Below are positions 1 to 6,310 of a DNA stretch of 13,185 nt, piece by piece. The notes beneath the pieces are model-generated. The model was not told where the DNA came from. It searched no databases and saw nothing but the letters and a program-made list of their open reading frames with translations. The stretch is from positions 1 to 13,185 of the forward strand of contig DVOG01000036.1 in the NCBI GenBank assembly GCA_018713755.1. The letters are read 5' to 3'. A program made the position numbers and the translations under genes. Origin of the DNA: Candidatus Spyradosoma merdigallinarum (GTDB lineage Bacteria; Verrucomicrobiota; Verrucomicrobiia; Opitutales; UBA953). Position 1 is the stretch's first letter; each line of letters begins with the position of its first letter.

Positions 1-923
1 TCGCAGTCCGCGCCGAATTTTTCGGGATCGACGAGGACGCAGGTCAGCCAATAGTTGGAATCGAAATCCGGTCCCGGCGCGTCTTTCACCGTGATGCCCG
101 GCGTTCCCGCGAGCAGCTTCGCGTAAAGAGCGTGGATTTCGCGGCGGCGCGCGACGTGCGCGTCAAGCACCTCCATCTGCCCGCGGCCGATGCCGGCGCA
201 GATGTTGCTCATGCGGTAATTGTAGCCGATTTTTTCGTGGTGATAATACGGGCGGTTCTCGCGCGCCTGCGTCGCGTAGAACATCGTGCGTTCGGCTTCC
301 TCCTTCGTGCGGCAGACGAGCGCGCCGCCGCCGGACGTCGTGATGATTTTGTTCCCGTTGAAGGAGAGCGAACCGAACTCGCCGAACGTGCCGCACTTGC
401 GTCCGCGGAACGAGGAGCCGAGCGCCTCGGCCGCGTCTTCCAGCAGGGGAACGCCGTATTTCTCGGCGACGGCGCAGATTTCGTCCATCTTCGCCGGCAT
501 GCCGTAAAGATGCACGGGAATGATCGCCTTGGGCAATTTGCCCGTCTTTTCGCGCCGGTCCAGCAGCGCCCTTTCCAGCAGCGCGGGATCCATGTTCCAA
601 GTGTCTTCCTCGGAATCGACGAAGACGGGAACGCCGCCGCAGTAGACGACGGGATTCGCGCTCGCCGCGAACGTGAAGCTTTGGCAGATGACCTCGTCGC
701 CCGGCCCGACGCCGAGCTGCACCAGCGCGAGGTGAACCGCCGCCGTTCCCGCGCTCAGCGCGACGGTGTGCCGCCCTTCTCCGAGATACGCGCTCAGCGC
801 CGCTTCGAAAGCCGAGACGTTGGGCCCGAGGGGAACGACCCAATTCGTGTCGAAGGCTTCTTTGATGAAGTCCTGTTCGCGGCCGCCCATGTGGGCGAGA
901 GAAAGCCAAATTTTCTTGCTCAT
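1..923 (-). CDS. DegT/DnrJ/EryC1-family PLP sugar aminotransferase (EpsN/PglE-like), partial
   Basis: The gene reads from ATG at 923 and runs off the left edge after about 307 codons; the family is usually near 380-400 residues, so the C-terminus is missing. Known members transfer an amino group to a 4-keto nucleotide sugar for surface glycans or glycoproteins. The N-terminus (KKIWLS, then GREQDFIKEAF and PLGP) closely resembles Bacillus EpsN and Campylobacter PglE as I remember them. Visible landmarks are SAGTAAVHLAL at 57-67 (cofactor phosphate loop), EDAAEALG at 162-169 (Asp163 facing the pyridine nitrogen) and SFNGNKIITTSGGG at 187-200, where Lys192 should form the Schiff base. The exact substrate cannot be read from the sequence. 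No Shine-Dalgarno site is visible, and a promoter candidate lies just upstream. It is divergent from the phasin gene. Confidence 0.93.
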   Translation of the reverse strand, partial: MSKKIWLSLAHMGGREQDFIKEAFDTNWVVPLGPNVSAFEAALSAYLGEGRHTVALSAGTAAVHLALVQLGVGPGDEVICQSFTFAASANPVVYCGGVPVFVDSEEDTWNMDPALLERALLDRREKTGKLPKAIIPVHLYGMPAKMDEICAVAEKYGVPLLEDAAEALGSSFRGRKCGTFGEFGSLSFNGNKIITTSGGGALVCRTKEEAERTMFYATQARENRPYYHHEKIGYNYRMSNICAGIGRGQMEVLDAHVARRREIHALYAKLLAGTPGITVKDAPGPDFDSNYWLTCVLVDPEKFGADC

Positions 924-942
924 CTTACGATAAAGAAGATGC

Positions 943-972
943 CATATAAACGCTTTCGGACGCTTTTTGCAA
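943..972 (-). promoter_or_regulatory. candidate promoter for the aminotransferase gene
   Basis: On the minus strand TTGCAA (967-972) is followed after 18 nt by TATATG (943-948). Each matches the sigma-70 consensus at four of six positions. Transcription would start close to 936, leaving a leader of only about 13 nt before the ATG at 923, which fits the lack of a Shine-Dalgarno site. The call rests on pattern only. Confidence 0.35.
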
Positions 973-1005
973 ACTTTTGCGGACGGGCAGAAATTCCTCG
1001 CGCGC

Positions 1006-1023
1006 TCCCGCGCCTCCGCGGGA
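1006..1023. other. small hairpin in the divergent spacer
   Basis: A 7-bp inverted repeat, TCCCGCG / CGCGGGA, has a 4-nt loop. It sits about 80 nt upstream of the phasin start in the 180-nt spacer between divergent genes. No T run follows, so it is not a standard terminator. It may simply reflect high GC. I see no clear plus-strand promoter for the phasin gene in this spacer. Confidence 0.25.
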
Positions 1024-1091
1024 AAATGTCTCGCGCGGCGCGAAGAAATCGTGCAGAATTTTTGTTCGAAACCAAGAACGCAAACCCCACG

Positions 1092-1099
1092 AAAGGAAA
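1092..1099 (+). promoter_or_regulatory. Shine-Dalgarno site that fixes the phasin start
   Basis: AAAGGAAA, with its AGGA core six nt before the ATG at 1104, is one of only two good ribosome-binding sites in the window. It decides the start. The same reading frame is open back to 132, but that upstream part lies opposite the aminotransferase gene and has no protein character. Confidence 0.7.
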
Positions 1100-1103
1100 C
1101 CTT

Positions 1104-1490
1104 ATGCTCGAAACCCTGAAAAAAACGATTTTCGCCGGCGTCGGCGCCACCGTCATGTCCGCGGACGCCGTGAAGACGGCGCTCGCCGACCTCGTGAAAA
1201 AAGGCAAGCTCTCGGCGGACGACGCCAAGGCGGCGTTCGACAAAGCGGCGGCGCGCGGCGAAGAGGACGCAAAGGCGCTCTACGGCAAAGCCGCCGCGCG
1301 CGGCAAGGAAACGCTCGAAAACCTCGGCGCGCTCGCGGGAACGAAGCGCCTCGAAAATCTGGAAAAACGCGTCGCCGCGATCGAGGAAAAACTCGGCATT
1401 CCCGCGCCCGCGCCGGAAACGCCCGAAGACGAGAACTCTCCCGTTCCCGCGGCGGAAGCGCCGAAGCCCGCTGACGGAAACGCGGTCTGA
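1104..1490 (+). CDS. phasin-like protein (polyhydroxyalkanoate synthesis regulator phasin type)
   Basis: A 128-residue protein made almost wholly of charged and alanine-rich helices. It opens with MLETLKKTIFAGVGATVMSA, followed by an LVKKGKLSADDAK segment at 30-42 and a heptad-like helix around 81-97 (KRLENLEKRVAAIEEKLG). This is the layout of the small phasin-like proteins annotated as polyhydroxyalkanoate synthesis regulators. The last 30 residues are Pro/Ala/Glu-rich and probably disordered. No PHA synthase is present in the window, so a granule role is not supported here. Such proteins are also found, as I recall, beside AarF/UbiB genes, which is the arrangement here: the kinase-like gene starts 36 nt downstream with no terminator between. 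The start is chosen from the Shine-Dalgarno site at 1092-1099. Confidence 0.8.
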   Translation: MLETLKKTIFAGVGATVMSADAVKTALADLVKKGKLSADDAKAAFDKAAARGEEDAKALYGKAAARGKETLENLGALAGTKRLENLEKRVAAIEEKLGIPAPAPETPEDENSPVPAAEAPKPADGNAV

Positions 1491-1526
1491 CGCCCCGCCC
1501 TTTTCCCGCGTCCGCCCGTTCCCGCC

Positions 1527-3197
1527 ATGCCGTCCTCGCCGCCGGCGAAATCTCCGCTGAAAACCTTCGCGATGCTGCGCAACGGCATCCGCGCGAAGGA
1601 GATTTTCGTCGTGCTGCTGCGCAACGGCTTCAACGAAATCATCGACAAAATCTACAGCCCGAAGTCGTTCTTCCGCCACGTCATTCCCAAGCCGGACAAA
1701 AGCGTCACGCTGTGGCGGCGCATCCGCATCACCTGCGAAGAACTGGGGCCGACCTTCGTCAAATTCGGGCAGATTCTCTGCACGCGCGAAGACATCCTGC
1801 CGCTCCCGCTCATCGAAGAGCTGAAGCTGCTGCGCGACAACGTCACGCCCGTGCCCTGGGAACAGATCGAGCCGGTCTTCGACGCGGAGCTCGAAAACGG
1901 CATCGCCGCGCATTTTTCCGCGTTCGACAAAACGCCCGCCGCGAGCGGGAGCGTCGGGCAGGTTTACCGCGCGCGGCTGAAAAGCGGCGAAGAAGTCGCG
2001 GTGAAAATCCGCCGCCCCGGCGCGGCGCGGGAACTGACGCGGGACTTCGAGATTCTGGCGTGGCTCGTCGACCGCGCGGCGGAAAAAATCCCGGAGCTGG
2101 CGAGCTACGACCTCGCGGGCATCCTCGACGAAATCCGCGACGGCGTGCTGCGGGAAACGGATTTTTCGATCGAGGCGCGCAACGCGGAATACTTCAACGC
2201 CACGAACCCGTTCCCGGAAGTCTTCGCGCCGAAAATCTACACGCAGCTTTCGACGAAGCGCGTCCTCGTCTCCGAGTGGATACGCGGGGTCGCGCCGGGG
2301 AAAGGCGCGGCGGCCGCGCCCGAAGCGGCCCGCAGCGGCGCGCGTTCGCTTTTTCACCAAATTTTCACGGCGGGCTTCTTCCACGCCGATCCGCACAGCG
2401 GGAACATTCTCCTCACGGAAGACGGCCGCGTGTGCTTCATCGACTGGGGCGTCGCGGGAACGCTTTCGCGGCGGATGCGCTATTTCCTGGCGGACATTTT
2501 CGCCGCCGCCGCCGACGGGAACGCCGAGCGGACGCTGCAGACCGTGCTGAAGACGTATCCGCCCGAAAACCGCGCGAACAAGGCGAAGGCGGAATCGGAA
2601 ATCGCGCTCGTGCTGCGCCGTCACCAGGATTTCGCGCAGCGCGGCGGCTCGCTCGGCCGCATGATTTTCGACATGCTCCGCGCGCTCTCCTCGTGCGGCA
2701 TGCCGCTCCCGCGCGATTACGCGCTGCTCGCGAAATCCGTCGTCGTGATGGAGGAAACCGGGCGCGCCGCCGACCCGAATTTCAGCATCCGGCCGTTCGC
2801 GCAGGAGGCGCTGTCGCGGCTTTACGCCGAACGGCACAATCCGAAGACGCTCGCGGGCGACGCTTTCCGCGGCGCCGAGCGCAGTTTCGCCTACGTTCGG
2901 GAAATGCCCGAATCCGTGCAGCGCATTCTCTGGAAAATCGAAAAAGGCGAAGCGAAAATCAACATCGACCACGAAGGCCTGAACTCGACGCGCATCACGC
3001 TGGACCGCGCGACGAACCGGCTTTCGCTCGCGATCATCATCGCCGCGCTGCTCGTGGCCTCCGCGCTGCTCGTGTGTTCGGCGGCGCTCGGCGGGAACGA
3101 GCGCGGCTTCGCGCATCATCTCGGCGTCGCCGGGTTCATCGTCGCCGCGGTTTGGACGGCGTGGCTGACCTGGATCATCCTGCGAAGGAAAACCTGA
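1527..3197 (+). CDS. AarF/ABC1/UbiB-family atypical kinase/ATPase, membrane-anchored
   Basis: A 556-residue member of the ABC1/ADCK/UbiB family, whose best-known members support ubiquinone synthesis or lipid handling through ATPase activity. Landmarks in order: GPTFVKFGQ at 74-82 (the family KxGQ motif, Lys79), an Ala-rich nucleotide loop PAASGSVGQVY at 137-147, the ATP-contacting Lys in VAVK (160), the ExD motif ETD at 210-212, the catalytic-type loop HADPHSGN at 286-293, and IDWG at 305-308 in place of the DFG motif. Two hydrophobic helices at about 499-521 and 532-552 close the protein and should anchor it in the inner membrane, as in UbiB. The ATG at 1527 has no clear Shine-Dalgarno site; Met16 (1572) is an alternative. 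It probably forms an operon with the phasin gene. Whether its pathway is quinone synthesis is unknown. Confidence 0.93.
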   Translation: MPSSPPAKSPLKTFAMLRNGIRAKEIFVVLLRNGFNEIIDKIYSPKSFFRHVIPKPDKSVTLWRRIRITCEELGPTFVKFGQILCTREDILPLPLIEELKLLRDNVTPVPWEQIEPVFDAELENGIAAHFSAFDKTPAASGSVGQVYRARLKSGEEVAVKIRRPGAARELTRDFEILAWLVDRAAEKIPELASYDLAGILDEIRDGVLRETDFSIEARNAEYFNATNPFPEVFAPKIYTQLSTKRVLVSEWIRGVAPGKGAAAAPEAARSGARSLFHQIFTAGFFHADPHSGNILLTEDGRVCFIDWGVAGTLSRRMRYFLADIFAAAADGNAERTLQTVLKTYPPENRANKAKAESEIALVLRRHQDFAQRGGSLGRMIFDMLRALSSCGMPLPRDYALLAKSVVVMEETGRAADPNFSIRPFAQEALSRLYAERHNPKTLAGDAFRGAERSFAYVREMPESVQRILWKIEKGEAKINIDHEGLNSTRITLDRATNRLSLAIIIAALLVASALLVCSAALGGNERGFAHHLGVAGFIVAAVWTAWLTWIILRRKT

Positions 3198-3230
3198 CGG
3201 CGTTCCCGCGTCGCGCGGCAAGAAGATGGG

Positions 3231-3260
3231 TTGTCTTTCTCGGCAAGATTCGCCTATAAT
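3231..3260 (+). promoter_or_regulatory. consensus-like sigma-70 promoter of the glycosyltransferase gene
   Basis: TTGTCT (3231-3236) is followed after 18 nt by a perfect TATAAT (3255-3260). Transcription would begin near 3267, about 27 nt before the ATG at 3294. This is the best promoter match in the window. It lies downstream of the UbiB-family stop codon, so the glycosyltransferase is likely transcribed independently of the phasin/kinase pair. It also rules out the longer reading from TTG at 3231, which would begin inside the -35 box. Confidence 0.6.
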
Positions 3261-3293
3261 TCCGCAGAACTGTTTCTGTTCCGACATCTTTTC

Positions 3294-4580
3294 ATGTTTC
3301 CCAACGATTCATCTGCCGGCTCTTCCGGAGACCTCATTTTCGCCGCGGTCAACGCGGTGCTCTGCGTCGCGTTTCTGCTCTGCTACCTGTACCAGTTCTT
3401 TTACCTCGCGGTTCCGTTCGTTCTCAAAGACAAGGCGCACGGTCCCGCGCGCAGAAACCGGCTCGGCATTCTCATCTCGGCGCGCAACGAGGCGGGCGTC
3501 ATCGGCCATCTGCTCGAAAGCCTGAACCGCCAGACTTACCCGCGGGAACTCTTCACGGTCTTCGTCGCGGCGGACAACTGCACGGACGACACGGCGCGCG
3601 TCGCGCGGGAACACGGGGCCGTCGTTCACGAGCGCTTCAACACGGAAAAAGTCGGCAAAGGCTACGCGCTGGAATTTCTTTACGGGAAAGTCGTCGAAGA
3701 ACACGGCGACGCGGCGTTCGACGCCTACATCGTCTTCGACGCGGACAACGTCCTTGACCCGCGTTACCTCGAGGAGATGAACCGGACGTTTTCCGACGGC
3801 TACGAGGTCGTCACCAGCTACCGCAATTCCAAGAATTACGGCGACAACTGGATCAGTGCGGGCTACGCGCTGTGGTTTCTGCGGGAAAGCGAATACCTGA
3901 ACCACGCGCGCATGCTGCTCGGCACGAGCTGCGCCGTCTCGGGAACGGGCTTCCTTTTTTCGTCGAAAATCATGCGCGAGACGGGCGGCTGGAAGTTTTT
4001 CCTGCTCACGGAAGACATCGAATTCACGGTCTACAACGTCGTGCGCGGACGCAAAATCGGCTACGCGAAAAACGCGGAGCTTTACGACGAGCAGCCCGTC
4101 ACGTTCGCGCAGTCGTGGCGGCAGCGGCTGCGCTGGGCGAAAGGCTACATTCAGGTTTGGGGAAAATTCGGCGGCAGTCTGCTCAAAAATCTTTTCTCCG
4201 AAAAATTCACGTCCTGCTACGACATGACGATGACGATCATGCCCGCGCTCGTCATCAGCATCCTCACGCTTCTGAACTGCCTGCTCGGCGTCGTGCTCGG
4301 CATCGTTTTCGACTGGGGCCTGAAGCACATCGGGCTGAGTCTTCTCGGCACGCTGAGCGGCATTTACATCACGCTTTGGGCGATCGGCGCGCTGACGACG
4401 GCGACGCAATGGAAAAAAATCCACTGCTCCGCCGTCAAAAAGATTTTCTACGCGTTCACGTTCCCGCTGTTCATGCTGACGTATCTTCCCATCGCCATCA
4501 CGGCGATTTTCAAGAAAGTCGAGTGGTCGCCGATCGCGCATATCCGCGCGAAGACGCTCGACGAAATCACCCGCGGATAA
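3294..4580 (+). CDS. membrane-bound family 2 glycosyltransferase (processive type)
   Basis: A 428-residue enzyme expected to build or extend a surface polysaccharide from a nucleotide sugar at the cytoplasmic face of the inner membrane. An N-terminal helix (about 14-43) leads into a GT-A domain with ISARNE at 61-66, DNCTDDT at 94-100, the metal-binding DAD at 149-151 in VFDADN, SGTGF at 216-220, the catalytic TED at 239-241 and QRLRW at 277-281. The TED plus QxxRW pair is typical of processive enzymes such as cellulose, hyaluronan and poly-N-acetylglucosamine synthases. Three or four hydrophobic segments follow between about 312 and 406. There is no PilZ domain. The sugar and product cannot be told from sequence. 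The start is ATG 3294, placed by the promoter at 3231-3260; no Shine-Dalgarno site is seen. Confidence 0.92.
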   Translation: MFPNDSSAGSSGDLIFAAVNAVLCVAFLLCYLYQFFYLAVPFVLKDKAHGPARRNRLGILISARNEAGVIGHLLESLNRQTYPRELFTVFVAADNCTDDTARVAREHGAVVHERFNTEKVGKGYALEFLYGKVVEEHGDAAFDAYIVFDADNVLDPRYLEEMNRTFSDGYEVVTSYRNSKNYGDNWISAGYALWFLRESEYLNHARMLLGTSCAVSGTGFLFSSKIMRETGGWKFFLLTEDIEFTVYNVVRGRKIGYAKNAELYDEQPVTFAQSWRQRLRWAKGYIQVWGKFGGSLLKNLFSEKFTSCYDMTMTIMPALVISILTLLNCLLGVVLGIVFDWGLKHIGLSLLGTLSGIYITLWAIGALTTATQWKKIHCSAVKKIFYAFTFPLFMLTYLPIAITAIFKKVEWSPIAHIRAKTLDEITRG

Positions 4581-4591
4581 CGCGGCGGCGC

Positions 4592-4619
4592 GGGAACGGC
4601 GGAGCCGCCGCCGTTTCCC
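4592..4619 (+). terminator. hairpin just after the glycosyltransferase stop
   Basis: AACGGCGG (4595-4602) pairs with CCGCCGTT (4608-4615) around a 5-nt loop. The stem extends by three GC pairs (4592-4594 with 4617-4619) past one bulged T. It begins 12 nt after the stop codon. No T tract follows, so it may act only as a 3' stability hairpin or with Rho. Its left arm is a copy of the CGGGAAC motif. Confidence 0.4.
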
Positions 4620-4647
4620 CTGCGGCAGACAGGCGCAAAAGAAATGA

Positions 4648-4674
4648 CTCCCCGGAAACTACGTTTCCGGGGAG
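4648..4674 (+). terminator. perfect 12-bp hairpin ahead of the G-free tract
   Basis: CTCCCCGGAAAC (4648-4659) and GTTTCCGGGGAG (4663-4674) pair perfectly around a 3-nt loop, TAC. On the plus strand a pyrimidine-rich G-free stretch follows rather than a clean T run, which suits a Rho-assisted 3' end. On the minus strand the stem is followed by a T-rich run (complement of about 4636-4647), so it could equally end a minus-strand transcript. The direction of action is open. Confidence 0.45.
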
Positions 4675-4694
4675 CCTGTCTCTTATCTCTACTG

Positions 4695-4755
4695 ACTTTA
4701 ACTCTAACTTCTCTCTATCTCTATTAACCTCTAACTAACTTAACTAACCAAATCT
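4695..4755. other. 61-nt tract with no G on the plus strand (C/T/A only)
   Basis: From 4695 to 4755 the plus strand has no G, although the window averages about 60% GC. It is built from short units resembling CTCTAT, TAACT and CTAAC. RNA copied from the plus strand would be pyrimidine-rich and nearly unable to fold. A C-rich, G-poor, unstructured segment after a gene is the classic profile of a Rho-loading (rut) site; that function is inferred. Confidence 0.6.
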
Positions 4756-4796
4756 GACTTCAAAGGTAAAAAGCGGCGTCGTTTGCGATTTCGTCT

Positions 4797-4816
4797 AAAA
4801 AAAAACTTTTTTTTTT
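4797..4816. repeat. A9-C-T10 homopolymer palindrome upstream of lepB
   Basis: Nine A, one C and ten T lie about 75-95 nt before the lepB start codon. Such tracts are bent or stiff DNA and are prone to slippage during replication. It could act as an UP-like promoter element or a variable tract, but neither is shown here. Confidence 0.5.
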
Positions 4817-4889
4817 CGCGGCGCGTTCCCGCGCGAAGCGGCTTTTTTCTCTTCTAAAACGCGCGAACCGAAGCTATTGTTTCAGGAAA

Positions 4890-6185
4890 ATGACATTTTT
4901 CGGAAAAAAGCCACAAACGCCCGCTCTGCGCAAGACGGAAAATCTGCTCGCCGCCGCCGAAAAAGTCGACCGTTACCGCGGCGATCTTTTCAGCGAAAAG
5001 GAACGGGAACGCTTCGACGCAGCAGTCGCCGGCGCGCGCGCGGCCGCCGCGGGAACGCCGCCCGACGCGGAAAAGCTCGCCGCCGCCGCGGACGTGCTCG
5101 AGAAAGCGCTGCTGGATTTGGGCGGAACGTTTTTCCCGAAGAAAACGCTCCCGGAGTGGGTCGAGCTGCTCGTCGTCGCAGCGATTCTCGCCGGCGGCAT
5201 CCGCGCGTTCTTCATCCAGCCGTTCAAGATTCCGACCAATTCGATGTTCCCGACCTACAACGGCATGACGGCGGAAATCTGCACGGGAACGGAAAATCTC
5301 GCCGAAAAGCTGTTCGACCGCGTTTTCTTCGGCGCGTCCTTTCTTGAAATTCCGGCGCCCTGCGACGGCGAAGTGATGATTCCGCTGCGCTTCGACGCGG
5401 GAACGCGGAAATTTTCTCTGACGCCGCCGGAAAAGAACCCCGGCGCGGTCACCATCGTTTCGCCGGGCGAAGACGTGTACAAAATTCTCGTCGGGAACGC
5501 CGCCGTCGACGTCCCCGTACCGCGGGACTTTTCGCTGTCGCCCGTGCTGCTCGACGCGTTCTTCCCCGAAACGGGAAAAACGCCCGCGCCGGAAGCCGAA
5601 CGCTGGCGCGAAGTTTTCGGAAAGGCGCGTATCGCCGTTCTGCCCGACGGCTCGCGCGCGCTGCGCACGGGAAAATACGTCCGCCGCGGAGAAAACGCGC
5701 TCGCGTTCAAGATTCTCGGCGGAGACATGGTGCTCGTCGAACGCGTTTCCTGCCATTTCAAGGAGCCGGAGCGCGGCGACCCGTTCGTTTTCCGCACGCG
5801 CGGCATTCCGGGTCTGAACAACGTCGAGCTTTACTACATCAAGCGGCTCGCGGGAAAACCCGGCGACGTGCTCCGCGTCGAAGACGGCAAACTTTTCGTC
5901 AACGGCGCTCCCGCGGACTTCGCGGAAGCGATGAGGCTCAACAACGCGCCGACGCCCGAGAAGCGCTATTACGGCTACCTGCCGACGAGCGGCGCGCCCT
6001 CGCCCTACAGCTGGCCGCTCGCGCAGGATTTCCGCGTTCCCGAAGGCTTTTACTGCGCCCTCGGCGACAATTCGCAGAACAGCTACGATTCGCGCGGCTG
6101 GGGCGGCGTTCCCGAGAAAGACGTCGTCGGCTCCGCGCTTTTCATTCTCTACCCGTTCTCGCGGCGCTGGGGACCGGCAGAATGA
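4890..6185 (+). CDS. lepB: signal peptidase I with a large internal insertion
   Basis: A 431-residue signal peptidase I (family S26), which removes signal peptides from exported proteins at the outer face of the inner membrane. Residues 1-88 are a charged, helical, probably cytoplasmic leader. One membrane helix lies at about 89-109. The catalytic Ser118 is in IPTNSMFPTY (114-123), where the family more often has IPSGSM. The catalytic Lys318 is in YYIKRLAGKPGD (315-326), and the C-terminal boxes GDNS (392-395) and SRGWGGVP (401-408) are intact, so it should be active. Between the serine box and GDMVLVERV (278-286), which normally follow each other directly, about 155 extra residues are inserted. 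E. coli LepB has 324 residues and two helices. AGG sits only three nt before the ATG, a weak ribosome-binding site. It converges on the exbD operon. Confidence 0.95.
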   Translation: MTFFGKKPQTPALRKTENLLAAAEKVDRYRGDLFSEKERERFDAAVAGARAAAAGTPPDAEKLAAAADVLEKALLDLGGTFFPKKTLPEWVELLVVAAILAGGIRAFFIQPFKIPTNSMFPTYNGMTAEICTGTENLAEKLFDRVFFGASFLEIPAPCDGEVMIPLRFDAGTRKFSLTPPEKNPGAVTIVSPGEDVYKILVGNAAVDVPVPRDFSLSPVLLDAFFPETGKTPAPEAERWREVFGKARIAVLPDGSRALRTGKYVRRGENALAFKILGGDMVLVERVSCHFKEPERGDPFVFRTRGIPGLNNVELYYIKRLAGKPGDVLRVEDGKLFVNGAPADFAEAMRLNNAPTPEKRYYGYLPTSGAPSPYSWPLAQDFRVPEGFYCALGDNSQNSYDSRGWGGVPEKDVVGSALFILYPFSRRWGPAE

Positions 6186-6243
6186 CGCGCGCGCCGCCGC
6201 CGCCTCTCGACGCGCCCGGCGAAGGCGGTTTTCTCCTGCATGA

Positions 6244-6282
6244 AAAAGGCGTTCCCGCACGCGGGAACGCCTTTTCTTTTTT
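6244..6282. terminator. bidirectional intrinsic terminator between lepB and the exbD operon
   Basis: A perfect 15-bp inverted repeat (6244-6258 and 6261-6275) is separated by two nt. Its core is the pair GTTCCCGC / GCGGGAAC. Flanking A and T runs give a T tract on either strand: T4-C-T6 after the stem on plus, and T5 on minus. It lies 59 nt after the lepB stop and 36 nt from the exbD stop at 6311, so it should end both converging transcripts. Confidence 0.88.
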
Positions 6283-6310
6283 CATCTTCAGGCGATGCGC
6301 CTGAGCGACG

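Larger units (their letters stand above)
4581..4889. other. 309-nt intergenic region between the glycosyltransferase and lepB
   Basis: No convincing gene lies here. In order it holds a GC-rich hairpin (4592-4619), a perfect 12-bp hairpin (4648-4674), a plus strand free of G from 4695 to 4755, an A9-C-T10 tract (4797-4816) and two copies of the CGGGAAC motif (4591 and, inverted, 4825). A 27-codon open frame starts at 4644. No clear lepB promoter is seen; TATTGT at 4875-4880 is a weak -10 candidate without a good -35. Confidence 0.6.

Noticed and set aside
132..1103. Extension of the phasin frame back to 132
   Set aside because: The stretch lies opposite the well-supported aminotransferase gene, has Arg/Ala-rich shadow composition and no family character. 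The Shine-Dalgarno site at 1092-1099 places the start at 1104.
3309..4541. Long minus-strand open frame (410 codons) opposite the glycosyltransferase
   Set aside because: Its Arg/Asp/Val-rich, repeat-free composition is that of an antisense shadow of a GC3-rich gene. The plus-strand protein has full GT2 motifs.
4676..4686. 11-nt match to the Tn5 mosaic end used in sequencing adapters (CTGTCTCTTAT)
   Set aside because: The next eight positions of the 19-nt mosaic end do not match, and the surrounding DNA is continuous with a hairpin and the G-free tract. A chance match is more likely than adapter carry-over, though checking reads across 4660-4760 would settle it.
6200..6232. Weak hairpin with TTTT directly after lepB as a terminator
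   Set aside because: Only a 6-bp stem with a 17-nt loop. The perfect 15-bp stem with T tracts at 6244-6282 explains termination far better.
4854..6260. Long minus-strand open frame (468 codons) opposite lepB
   Set aside because: Same antisense-shadow composition. The plus strand encodes intact signal peptidase boxes.
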